This document shows, in pieces, positions 1 through 5,341 of a stretch of DNA of 5,341 bases. Made by a program: the position numbers and the translations under genes. The notes below the pieces were generated by a model, which ran no database searches, was not told where the DNA came from, and was given only the letters and a program-made list of their open reading frames with translations. The DNA comes from Bdellovibrio sp. ZAP7 (GTDB lineage Bacteria > Bacteroidota > Bacteroidia > Flavobacteriales > Flavobacteriaceae), in assembly GCA_943324165.2 (NCBI GenBank), contig CALPKO020000132.1, positions 1-5,341 of the forward strand, read 5' to 3'. Position 1 is the first letter of the stretch. Every line of letters begins with the position of its first letter.

Positions 1-503
1 ATTTTTGTTTTTGAGGGATCAATTGAAAAGTTGTAGCTTGTTTTAAAATTGGTTTTGTTGGCAATTGCTTTTGAAAATTCGCTTTTATAAAGGTCACAAT
101 CATCAAAAATCACTTCGGATATGTCTGCAGCCATAAAGTCTACGGCTACCAAACTGCAATTTTTGAAGTTTGTTCCTTTAATTTTTAAAGCATAAAATTT
201 TGAAAAATCTAAGCAACAATCATTGAAAGCAATTTCAAAAATTAACTTATTACACATTGCAAAATTCACATCTTTAATTTCGCAATTATTAAAAGTTGCT
301 GTTCTAAACGCGACATAATTAATTTTTGAGCCATTAAAATTACAATGGTTGAAAACACAATCGATAAAGGTAACTGAGACAAAAACACAAGCTGAAAAAT
401 CACAGTAGTCGAAAGTACAACACTCAAAATCAGAATGATTCAACTCGTCTTTGCTAAAAGATTTATTGTTGGAGGTTAAATCTAAAAAATAGTCTGATTT
501 CAA
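1..503 (-). CDS. Pentapeptide-repeat protein, partial (C-terminus off the window), apparent TTG start
   Basis: The minus-strand frame is open from an in-frame TAG at 512-510 to the window edge and encodes 167 residues from a TTG at 503-501. Pentapeptide spacing is clear: Phe/Ile/Leu sits every fifth residue at 26, 31, 36, 41, 46, 51, 56, 61, 66, 71, 76 and 81. The register shifts by two over residues 82-97 and resumes at 98, 103, 108 and on to 143 and 153. This predicts a right-handed quadrilateral beta-helix. The end, NFKTSYNFSIDP, resembles the C-terminal part of small flavobacterial pentapeptide proteins as I recall them, so perhaps 25-35 residues are missing. It is cysteine-rich (12 Cys in 167), mostly at turn positions. 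No signal peptide or membrane segment is visible, so it is probably cytoplasmic. No ATG exists in frame between the TAG and the first repeats; TTG-Lys-Ser-Asp is the first plausible start and gives a normal family N-terminal length. Family members vary in role (some are DNA mimics that protect gyrase), and nothing here identifies the function. Confidence 0.82.
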   Translation of the reverse strand, partial: MKSDYFLDLTSNNKSFSKDELNHSDFECCTFDYCDFSACVFVSVTFIDCVFNHCNFNGSKINYVAFRTATFNNCEIKDVNFAMCNKLIFEIAFNDCCLDFSKFYALKIKGTNFKNCSLVAVDFMAADISEVIFDDCDLYKSEFSKAIANKTNFKTSYNFSIDPSKTK

Positions 504-512
504 TTTTTTCTA

Positions 513-520
513 CAAAAATA
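513..520 (-). promoter_or_regulatory. Possible -7 element before the pentapeptide gene
   Basis: The minus strand reads TATTTTTG, an exact match to the Bacteroidota -7 consensus TAnnTTTG, ending nine bases before the TTG start codon. No TTG/TTTG lies 17-23 bases upstream, so the -33 half is missing. If it is used, the transcript would be leaderless or nearly so. The match may be chance in AT-rich DNA. Confidence 0.25.
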
Positions 521-582
521 GTTTTTTAAAATTCAGATTGATTTTTTTGATAGAAGTATTTCTACAAAGATTTTCTAAACAT

Positions 583-619
583 AAAAAAACGCAAATATCT
601 TAAATTAAGATATTTGCGT
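583..619 (-). terminator. Intrinsic terminator of the tRNA-Arg gene
   Basis: Positions 589-619 form a perfect inverted repeat with 15-bp arms around one central base. In RNA the inner AT pairs would open to give a realistic loop. On the minus strand the hairpin is followed directly by a run of T (complement of 583-588). It starts only 7 bases after the tRNA 3' end, so it fits transcription termination for the tRNA unit. On the plus strand no T-run follows, so it appears one-directional. Confidence 0.85.
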
Positions 620-626
620 AATTAAG

Positions 627-700
627 TGACCTTGACTGGATTCAAACCAGTAACCTCTTGAGCCGTAATCAAGTGCGCTATTCAGTTGCGCCACAAGGCC
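627..700 (-). tRNA. tRNA-Arg (anticodon ACG)
   Basis: A complete 74-nt cloverleaf folds on the minus strand. The acceptor is GGCCTTG/CAAGGTC (7 bp with one G-T), then a 4-bp D stem GCGC/GCGC with a 9-nt loop, an anticodon stem CTTGA/TCAAG with loop TTACGGC, a 5-nt variable loop AGGTT, a T stem ACTGG/CCAGT with loop TTTGAAT, and discriminator A. The anticodon ACG specifies Arg (CGN); A34 is expected to become inosine through TadA. The 3' CCA is not encoded (CTT follows the discriminator), so it needs the CCA-adding enzyme encoded just upstream. Base 19 is A and base 56 is T, where the usual tertiary pair is G19-C56; base 15 is A and base 48 is T, where G15-C48 is usual. Both changes keep pairing. 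It has its own promoter and terminator. Confidence 0.96.
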
Positions 701-714
701 TATTTTTGTGAGTG

Positions 715-745
715 CAAATATAGGTTTTTTTATTTTTAAAGCAAA
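715..745 (-). promoter_or_regulatory. Bacteroidota-type promoter of tRNA-Arg
   Basis: On the minus strand a TTTG (745-742) is followed after exactly 19 bases by TATATTTG (722-715). This matches the Bacteroidota primary-sigma pattern TTTG-N19-TAnnTTTG. Transcription should begin around position 705-709, giving a 5' leader of only a few bases before the mature tRNA. It lies between the cca stop codon and the tRNA, and I see no hairpin terminator for cca in this gap, so some tRNA may also arise by read-through. Confidence 0.82.
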
Positions 746-770
746 ATGAAATTTAGAAATAATTTTAAAT

Positions 771-2189
771 TTATGCTTTTAAAGACAATCCTAATTTGGT
801 TGCTCTTTCCACCATAAAATCGTACGCTTCATTGTAGTCATTTGCAATTTCACCTTCTAAAATTGCCTCTTTGATGGCATCTTTCAAAATCCCTATTTCT
901 TTCGATGGTTTCAAGTCGTAAAATTCCATAATTTGCTCTCCTGTAATAGGCGGTTGGAAATTGCGGATGCTGTCTTTTTCCTCTACTTCCACAATTTTTT
1001 GTCGCACGATTTCAAAATTGTTATGGTATTTTTTAAACTTTGATGGATTTTTAGTTGTGATGTCGGCTTCGCATAAAGTCATTAAATGTTCTACATCTTC
1101 TCCAGCATCAAAAACCAAACGGCGAACGGCAGAATCCGTCACAGTTTCTTGTGATAAAACAATAGGTCTTGAGCTCATTACAACCATTTTCTGAACAAAT
1201 TTCATTTTTTGATTCAATGGCATATGAAGTCTTTCAAAGATTTTCTTCACCATTTTTCCTCCTAAAAACTCATGTCCATGAAAAGTCCATCCTTGTTTTT
1301 TGTTAAATTTTTTTGTTGGCGCTTTTCCGATATCGTGCAACAAAGCTGCCCATCGAAGCCAAACATCGTCTGTATTCTTGCAAATATTATCAACTACTTC
1401 GAGTGTATGATAAAAGTTGTTTTTGTGTGTGTGACCTTCAATTTCTTCTACATTGTTAAGTGCGGTCAATTCTGGTAAAATGATTTCTAAAAGTCCTGTT
1501 TTGAATAGCATTAGAAATCCAGAAGAAGGTTTTTCGGTAGATAAAATTTTATTTAATTCATCAACAATTCTTTCTCCCGTAATAATTTTGATTCTTCCGC
1601 AGTTGTTTTTGATGGAAATAAAACACTTTTCTTCAATCTCAAAGTTCAATTGCGTTGCAAAACGAATGGCTCGTAACATTCTTAACGGATCATCAGAAAA
1701 AGTAATGTCGGGGTCTAGTGGTGTTCGGATAATCTTATGTGCTATATCATTTAAGCCATCAAAAGGATTCAAAAGTGTTCCGTAATCAGATTTATTCAAA
1801 GAAATTGCTAAGGCATTTATTGTAAAATCTCGCCTTTTTTGGTCGTCTTCTAAAGTACCATTTTCAACGATTGGATTGCGACTTTCAAAATTATAGCTTT
1901 CTTTTCGGGCGCCAACAAATTCAATTTCAACTTCTTCAAACCGAAGCATTGCTGTGCCATACGTTTTAAAAACTTGCACTTTCGGCTTTTTAGGAAGTAA
2001 ATCTGAAACTTTCAATGCCAATTCAATGCCGCTTCCAATGGCCACAATGTCTATGTCTTTTTTTGAATTTCTATTTAAAATTAAATCACGAACAAAACCA
2101 CCAATCACATAACTTTCGATGTTGAGCGATTGACTTGCAGTAGCAATAATTCCGAAAATTGGATTATTCAGGTCGTTTTTATAATTCAT
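771..2189 (-). CDS. cca: CCA tRNA nucleotidyltransferase (CCA-adding enzyme) with HD domain
   Basis: This cytoplasmic enzyme adds or repairs the 3' CCA of tRNAs, using CTP and ATP without a nucleic-acid template. The 472-residue product has the class II nucleotidyltransferase head: GGFVRD at 30-35 and the metal-binding DID at 45-47, then RRDFTINAL (119-127) and the [13 protein letters not shown] segment (166-178). That segment matches the base-selecting (E/D)DxxR motif, here with Asp in the first position. GERIVDEL (205-212) belongs to the RNA-binding neck region. A C-terminal HD domain follows, with FYHTL (His261), LLHDIGK (His285-Asp286) and FHGHE (304-307). The length is normal for Bacteroidota versions. 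It starts 30 bp after the tsaC-like gene with no terminator between, so co-transcription is likely. The encoded tRNA-Arg just downstream lacks CCA. A relative such as poly(A) polymerase or a CC-only or A-only enzyme cannot be fully excluded, but the full-length HD architecture favours Cca. Confidence 0.93.
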   Translation of the reverse strand: MNYKNDLNNPIFGIIATASQSLNIESYVIGGFVRDLILNRNSKKDIDIVAIGSGIELALKVSDLLPKKPKVQVFKTYGTAMLRFEEVEIEFVGARKESYNFESRNPIVENGTLEDDQKRRDFTINALAISLNKSDYGTLLNPFDGLNDIAHKIIRTPLDPDITFSDDPLRMLRAIRFATQLNFEIEEKCFISIKNNCGRIKIITGERIVDELNKILSTEKPSSGFLMLFKTGLLEIILPELTALNNVEEIEGHTHKNNFYHTLEVVDNICKNTDDVWLRWAALLHDIGKAPTKKFNKKQGWTFHGHEFLGGKMVKKIFERLHMPLNQKMKFVQKMVVMSSRPIVLSQETVTDSAVRRLVFDAGEDVEHLMTLCEADITTKNPSKFKKYHNNFEIVRQKIVEVEEKDSIRNFQPPITGEQIMEFYDLKPSKEIGILKDAIKEAILEGEIANDYNEAYDFMVERATKLGLSLKA

Positions 2190-2219
2190 TTTTATGCACA
2201 GATTTAAGCTAATTGTTCT

Positions 2220-2780
2220 TTATTTTCTGATCACTTTTACTTGATTATCTAAAGTAAGTTTTATGATTGTTGAAGGTTTTCCTGCTGTTTTTTCTTTGTA
2301 CAAATTTACAACATAGTCCACACCATTTATAATTTCAATGTTGATTTCATTGAAATTTTTTGGAGTTGGTTGTCCAGAAAGATTGGCTGAAGTAGAAACC
2401 AATGGTTTTTTCATTCGTTCTAATAATTTAAAGCAAAATGGTTCTTTGACTATCCGCATTCCCAATGAATTGTCTGCTGCAATGATATTTTTTGCCACAT
2501 TGCGAGGTTGATCAAGGATGACAGTTGTAGGATGCTCTGATAAATCCAAAATTTGCCAAGCTGTTTCAGGTATTTCTTTAAAAACATTATAAACCATTTT
2601 TTCACCATTCATCAAACATATCATGTTGTGATTTTCTGTGCGTTTTTTTAATTTATAGATTTTTTCTACCGCTGCTTCATTAGTAGCATCGCAGCCAATT
2701 CCCCAAACAGTGTCTGTCGGATAAAGAATGATTCCACCATTTTTTATCACTTCATAAGCATTAAGGATTTCTTCTGTCAT
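2220..2780 (-). CDS. tsaC: L-threonylcarbamoyladenylate synthase (TsaC/Sua5/YrdC family)
   Basis: The enzyme makes threonylcarbamoyl-AMP from threonine, bicarbonate and ATP. This is the first step of t6A37 formation, completed by TsaB/D/E, on tRNAs that read ANN codons. The 186-residue product is essentially one YrdC domain: YPTDTVWGIGCDA at 20-32, the KxR pair in KKRT (Lys45, Arg47), LGMRI at 106-110, and STSANLSGQPTP at 129-140 carrying the SxN pair (Ser131, Asn133). The KxR/SxN tetrad binds ATP. GKPSTII at 167-173 is another conserved loop. There is no C-terminal Sua5 domain, so this is the short TsaC-like type. The start ATG gives the usual distance of about 20 residues to YPTDT. The cca gene follows after 30 bp. 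The ndk terminator lies upstream, so the gene needs its own promoter, which I could not identify with confidence. Confidence 0.93.
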   Translation of the reverse strand: MTEEILNAYEVIKNGGIILYPTDTVWGIGCDATNEAAVEKIYKLKKRTENHNMICLMNGEKMVYNVFKEIPETAWQILDLSEHPTTVILDQPRNVAKNIIAADNSLGMRIVKEPFCFKLLERMKKPLVSTSANLSGQPTPKNFNEINIEIINGVDYVVNLYKEKTAGKPSTIIKLTLDNQVKVIRK

Positions 2781-2801
2781 ATTATAATTATTGTTTTATT
2801 G

Positions 2802-2846
2802 AAAAAATCCTTTGTAAACATTATAAATAACATTTTACAAAGGATT
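2802..2846 (-). terminator. Intrinsic terminator downstream of ndk
   Basis: A perfect 13-bp stem pairs 2806-2818 with 2834-2846 (arms AATCCTTTGTAAA and its complement) around a 15-nt loop. On the minus strand the stem ends in TT and runs into TTTT (complement of 2805-2802). It lies about 50 bp past the ndk stop codon and ends about 20 bp before the tsaC start, so it should separate ndk transcription from the tsaC-cca unit. On the plus strand the hairpin is not followed by a T-run. Confidence 0.85.
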
Positions 2847-2894
2847 AAATATAATTGAGATTTCAGTTTGAATAAAAAGAAATGCTATTTATTT

Positions 2895-3314
2895 TTAAAA
2901 TAATTCTCTTCCTGCAAAGTGAAATGCACCTTCGATTGCTGCATTTTCATCGCTATCAGAACCGTGAACCGCATTTTCGCCAATTGAAGTTGCGTAAGCT
3001 TTTCTGATAGTTCCTTCTGCTGCGTCGGCTGGATTTGTAGCTCCGATTAACGTTCTAAAATCTTCAACTGCATTTTCTTTTTCTAGAATTGCAGCAACAA
3101 TTGGTCCTCTTGACATGAATTCTACCAATTCGCCATAAAATGGTCTGGCTGCGTGAACTGCATAAAATGCTTGAGCATCTGCCACTGTCAATTGCGTTAA
3201 TTTCAAAGAAACAATTTTGAAACCACCATTGGTTATCATTGCTAAAATATTTCCGATGTGTCCGTTTGCGACAGCATCTGGTTTAATCATTGTAAATGTT
3301 CTGTTAGTTACCAT
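2895..3314 (-). CDS. ndk: Nucleoside diphosphate kinase
   Basis: This enzyme balances nucleotide pools by moving the terminal phosphate of a nucleoside triphosphate (usually ATP) to other nucleoside diphosphates through a phosphohistidine. The 139-residue protein is the full typical length. It begins with the family N-terminus [11 protein letters not shown] (5-15) and carries the active-site signature NAVHGSDS at 114-121, with His117 as the phosphorylated residue. Other conserved parts are Lys11, Tyr51, [13 protein letters not shown] (59-71), Arg87, Thr93-Asn94-Pro95 and Arg104. The acidic DSDENAAIE stretch follows the catalytic loop, as is usual. The protein is cytosolic. It has its own promoter 20-55 bp upstream of the start codon and a strong terminator downstream, so it appears to be transcribed alone. 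Nothing is unusual about the sequence. Confidence 0.97.
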   Translation of the reverse strand: MVTNRTFTMIKPDAVANGHIGNILAMITNGGFKIVSLKLTQLTVADAQAFYAVHAARPFYGELVEFMSRGPIVAAILEKENAVEDFRTLIGATNPADAAEGTIRKAYATSIGENAVHGSDSDENAAIEGAFHFAGRELF

Positions 3315-3335
3315 TTTGAGTTTTTATTTTTTTTG

Positions 3336-3370
3336 CAAAAGTAAACATTTTATTATTACTTCTTAGCAAA
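3336..3370 (-). promoter_or_regulatory. Bacteroidota-type promoter of ndk
   Basis: The minus strand shows TTTG (3370-3367), 23 bases, then TACTTTTG (3343-3336), an exact TAnnTTTG -7 element. The 23-base spacing is at the long end of the range known for Flavobacterium (17-23). Predicted transcription starts about 15 bases before the ndk ATG, giving a short, A-rich leader without a Shine-Dalgarno sequence, as is common in this phylum. Confidence 0.68.
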
Positions 3371-3452
3371 TAAATTAAATAAATCGATGAATTACTAAGG
3401 TTTTGATAAGTTTGAAGGATCTGCTTTTAGTAGTCTTTTAAATTTGTTCTAC

Positions 3453-3506
3453 AATTTTCTACGTAAAATTAAATCTTTTACAAATCAATTCTTTATAAAA
3501 GATTTA
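3453..3506 (-). terminator. Adjacent AT-rich hairpins after the DUF2130 gene, candidate terminator
   Basis: Two inverted repeats sit side by side. One pairs 3453-3458 (AATTTT) with 3465-3470 around a 6-nt loop. The other has 11-bp arms, 3470-3480 and 3496-3506, around a 15-nt loop. On the minus strand the longer hairpin comes first, 48 bp after the DUF2130 stop codon, and is followed by ATTTTA rather than a clean T-run. The stem has a single G-C pair, so termination would be weak. No better terminator is visible between this gene and ndk. Confidence 0.4.
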
Positions 3507-3553
3507 GTGGAAAATAGGGGAGTTGTTACTCACTTTCAATTAGTCCTATTAAT

Positions 3554-4786
3554 TTACTTTAATTCCTCAAACTTAGCTTTCATGGTTGGATTTCCGGTAG
3601 TTAATTTCTTAATGGTTAAATCTTCCGCTTTGTTGTTGGCTAATCGCAGGTTATTGACTGATGCTAGCAACGCATCTTTTGTTTTTTGTAAATGGTCCAT
3701 TGTTTTGTCTATTTCATCAATGGCGGTTTTGAACTGTCTGCTTGCCAAGTCGTAGTTTTTGGCAAAGCCCTCTTTGAATTTAGTGATGTTGTCTTCAAAG
3801 TGGGTGATGTCGATGTTTTGATTTTTTATCAAACTCAATTCTGCTTTGTATTGCATTGAGTTCATCGAAGCGTTGCGAAGTAACGTTATAATCGGAATAA
3901 AAAACTGAGGGCGCACCACATACATTTTTGGGAATCTGTGAGAAACATCTACGATGCCAGTGTTGTAATAGTCGCTTTCTGCTTCGAGTAAAGAGACCAA
4001 TACTGCATATTCGCACTTCTTTTCGGTTCTGTCTTTGTCTAACTCTTTAAAGAAATCTTCATTTCTTTTCTTGCTAGCGGTAGCATCGGATTCATTTTTC
4101 ATTTCAAACATGATGGAAATGATTTCATTGCCATGGACGTCGTTTTCTTTGTAGATAAAATCGCCTTTGCTGCCTGAGCTGGAATTGTTGTCTTTTTCGA
4201 AGTAAGCGTTTTGAAATGCGGTTGCTCTGAGTTTGTTGAATTCGGTTTCGCAATGGAGCTCTAGTGTTTCCCCAATCATTTTGGTGGAAAGTTTGAGCTT
4301 CATGTCTTTCACTCGTTCAATTTCATCATCTTTAAATTTGATAATGTCTTTTGCAGCTTGCAGCTCAGTTGAAAATTGCTGTTTTAAAGCACTTTCCAGG
4401 TTTTGCTTTTCTAACTCTTTTGTCTTAACGTCATTGACCAATGCGTCGCGTTCTTTCTCAATATTTTGAACGGCCTCTGTCACCGACAGTTGTTTCTGCA
4501 ATTCGGCATTGTCTAATTTGGCTTTGATTGTAGCAATCTCTGCTTCTTTGGCCGCTTTTATGTTGGAAAGCTCGATGTCTTTTTTGGTTAAATCGCCTTG
4601 CAGTTGATTTCTTAAAGTGGCTTCTGCTAATTTTACCGCACTTTGTTTTTCATTTTCGGCGAGTTGCAGTCGGCTTTGTACTTCTTCTTGGAATTGCTGG
4701 TCGCGCACTTGTTTGGTGATAGCAGCAAATCCTGCTTCGTCAACTTTAAAGGCGGTTTTGCAGTTGGGACAAATAATTTCGTTCAT
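3554..4786 (-). CDS. DUF2130 (COG4487-type) coiled-coil protein with nuclease-like C-terminal domain
   Basis: The 410-residue protein starts with CPNC at 6-9, half of a zinc-ribbon-like motif with no obvious second cysteine pair. Residues 25-165 are rich in Lys, Glu, Gln and Ala with heptad-like spacing, so a long coiled coil is likely. The domain from about 165 on matches DUF2130 as I recall it: GETLE (172-176), GDFIY (208-212), then FEMKNE (227-232), followed by a Lys/Arg/Asp-rich helix and [11 protein letters not shown]. Asp209 with Glu228-x-Lys230, plus Glu173/Glu176 upstream, fits the PD-(D/E)xK nuclease fold layout. Nuclease activity is an inference, not shown. A second basic, helical stretch runs from 330 to the end. 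No signal peptide or membrane segment is seen. The ATG directly before NEIICPNC fits the family start. The gene has its own promoter and appears monocistronic. The biological role of the family is unknown to me; a DNA repair or defence role is only a possibility. Confidence 0.85.
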   Translation of the reverse strand: MNEIICPNCKTAFKVDEAGFAAITKQVRDQQFQEEVQSRLQLAENEKQSAVKLAEATLRNQLQGDLTKKDIELSNIKAAKEAEIATIKAKLDNAELQKQLSVTEAVQNIEKERDALVNDVKTKELEKQNLESALKQQFSTELQAAKDIIKFKDDEIERVKDMKLKLSTKMIGETLELHCETEFNKLRATAFQNAYFEKDNNSSSGSKGDFIYKENDVHGNEIISIMFEMKNESDATASKKRNEDFFKELDKDRTEKKCEYAVLVSLLEAESDYYNTGIVDVSHRFPKMYVVRPQFFIPIITLLRNASMNSMQYKAELSLIKNQNIDITHFEDNITKFKEGFAKNYDLASRQFKTAIDEIDKTMDHLQKTKDALLASVNNLRLANNKAEDLTIKKLTTGNPTMKAKFEELK

Positions 4787-4822
4787 GTGGTTTTGGTTTG
4801 TTGGGTGGAATTATTAAGCAAC

Positions 4823-4852
4823 CAAAAATAGTGAAAAAAAATGCTTTTGCAA
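4823..4852 (-). promoter_or_regulatory. Bacteroidota-type promoter of the DUF2130 gene
   Basis: On the minus strand TTG (4852-4850) is followed after exactly 19 bases by TATTTTTG (4830-4823), an exact TAnnTTTG -7 element. The predicted start of transcription is near 4813-4818, about 30 bases before the ATG at 4786. The leader contains no clear Shine-Dalgarno sequence. Confidence 0.75.
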
Positions 4853-5004
4853 TGGCTACTAAAATAAATAGGAGAATGCCAAATGTTTTTGTGGTTAGTC
4901 ATTTTGTTGGGTACGGATTGCACTTGAGCGAGTTCGATAAACAAATGGCCATTTCAATTTCTGACAGTGCAAATGGTATGCTAATTATTTGTAATTTTTT
5001 CAAA

Positions 5005-5119
5005 GTAACCTATTTTTTCAAAAATATTATTTTGAGTCAATAAGGTGACCGATTTTTTTAAAAATATTTTAATGGTCACATCAACGTGACCAAATTTTAA
5101 AATTAATTTTTATGGTCAC
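5005..5119. repeat. Array of three ~35-bp units with GTGACC...GGTCAC arms
   Basis: Three units repeat with a period of 40-41 bp: 5005-5039, 5045-5079 and 5086-5119. The second and third each begin with GTGACC and end with GGTCAC, enclosing 22-23 bases that are almost pure A/T. The first unit is decayed (GTAACC at its left, GAGTCA at its right). Gaps between units are 5 and 6 bases. The arms are inverted repeats within each unit and across the gap, so the pattern can be read as tandem units or as alternating inverted sites. It lies about 220-330 bp upstream of the DUF2130 start. It could be the end of a mobile element with multiple transposase sites, a MITE-like repeat, or an operator array. 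Confidence 0.75.
5073..5092. repeat. Perfect 20-bp dyad TGGTCAC-N6-GTGACCA inside the array
   Basis: A 7-bp inverted repeat spans the junction of the second and third units: TGGTCAC, six bases (ATCAAC), GTGACCA. It has the shape of a dimeric DNA-binding protein's site, or could form a short hairpin. Pairing does not extend beyond seven bases on either side. No T-run follows on either strand, so it is not a terminator. Confidence 0.6.
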
Positions 5120-5341
5120 AAAAAATTTAAAAAAAAAGACATAAATGTCAATTGGTACTTTGGGTTTTAAATTTAAAAGATTATTTTTCACACATCTCAA
5201 ACACCCAACTCTTTTGGTTTTATACTAAAAACGATTTTAATTATTATGATATCGAGCTGAAAATGGTGGATGGGGTGGAGGTGTTGTAGTGGGAAAAAAA
5301 TGAAAAAATATTCAATTTGAGTTCTTCAATTACAAGTTAAA

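Larger units (their letters stand above)
4853..5341. other. Gene-free AT-rich region
   Basis: No convincing coding sequence is seen on either strand. The only long frame on the plus strand (4798-5043) has no family resemblance, overlaps the DUF2130 promoter and runs into the repeat array. The region holds the GTGACC/GGTCAC array (5005-5119) and a small dyad GACAT-AA-ATGTC (5138-5149). From 5150 to the right edge I see no gene, RNA, hairpin terminator or transposase fragment. Confidence 0.6.

Noticed and set aside
89..96. A GGTCAC copy inside the pentapeptide gene, considered as a stray member of the right-hand array
   Set aside because: It is a single six-base match within coding sequence (an Asp-Cys-Asp-Leu pentapeptide turn) with no partner arm, so it is expected by chance.
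551..564. Small hairpin TAGAA-GTAT-TTCTA upstream of the pentapeptide gene
   Set aside because: A five-bp AT-rich stem is common by chance here and has no link to a promoter or terminator.
3444..3755. Plus-strand open frame of 103 residues
   Set aside because: About two thirds of it is antisense to the DUF2130 gene and the rest crosses the AT-rich hairpins; its amino-acid make-up is that of a shadow frame.
3554..4786. Possible foreign origin of the DUF2130 gene from higher GC
   Set aside because: Hand counts of five lines gave about 38% GC against about 33% in two cca lines; the sample is small and the difference too slight to support transfer, and the promoter is of the host type.
4798..5043. 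Plus-strand open frame of 81 residues
   Set aside because: It resembles no family I recognise, overlaps the DUF2130 promoter, ends inside the repeat array, and lacks a convincing promoter on its strand.
5005..5119. CRISPR array
   Set aside because: There are only three units, the conserved parts are six-base arms, the interiors are near-pure A/T rather than distinct spacers, and no cas gene is present.
5138..5149. Dyad GACAT-AA-ATGTC after a poly-A stretch, considered as a terminator
   Set aside because: The arms are five bases with a two-base centre, too tight for a stable RNA hairpin, and no T-run follows on the plus strand; on the minus strand no gene precedes it.
5231..5305. Short minus-strand frame with a proline-rich segment (PTTTPPPHPPF)
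   Set aside because: It is only about 24 codons between two stops and has no start codon, so it is probably chance.

Overview
The window looks like chromosomal DNA from a low-GC member of the Bacteroidota, most likely a Flavobacterium-type Flavobacteriaceae. Three things point there: the AT-rich composition, promoters of the form TTTG/TTG-N19..23-TAnnTTTG, and protein sequences (CCA-adding enzyme, threonylcarbamoyl-AMP synthase, a pentapeptide-repeat protein) that closely resemble flavobacterial versions as I remember them. No database search was possible.

All supported genes are on the minus strand, so the reading order is right to left. From 5341 to about 4853 there is gene-free, AT-rich DNA carrying an array of three units of about 35 bp built from GTGACC/GGTCAC arms (5005-5119). 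Next comes a promoter (4823-4852) and a 410-aa DUF2130 protein (3554-4786), with an N-terminal CxxC, a long coiled coil and a C-terminal domain showing a PD-(D/E)xK-like motif. A gap with AT-rich inverted repeats (3453-3506) and a promoter (3336-3370) precedes nucleoside diphosphate kinase (2895-3314), which ends at a strong intrinsic terminator (2802-2846).

Then follow the TsaC/Sua5-type threonylcarbamoyl-AMP synthase (2220-2780) and the CCA-adding enzyme (771-2189), 30 bp apart and probably one transcript. A tRNA-Arg(ACG) gene (627-700) has its own textbook Bacteroidota promoter (715-745) and a perfect hairpin terminator (583-619). The left edge holds a pentapeptide-repeat protein (1-503) that runs off the window and seems to start at TTG.

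Functionally, the centre is a small tRNA-maturation neighbourhood. TsaC makes the precursor for t6A37 of ANN-decoding tRNAs. Cca completes the 3' CCA that the adjacent tRNA gene does not encode. The tRNA itself reads CGN, so it is a Cca substrate but not an expected t6A substrate. The least explained parts are the 5005-5119 repeat array and the nuclease-like DUF2130 protein next to it.
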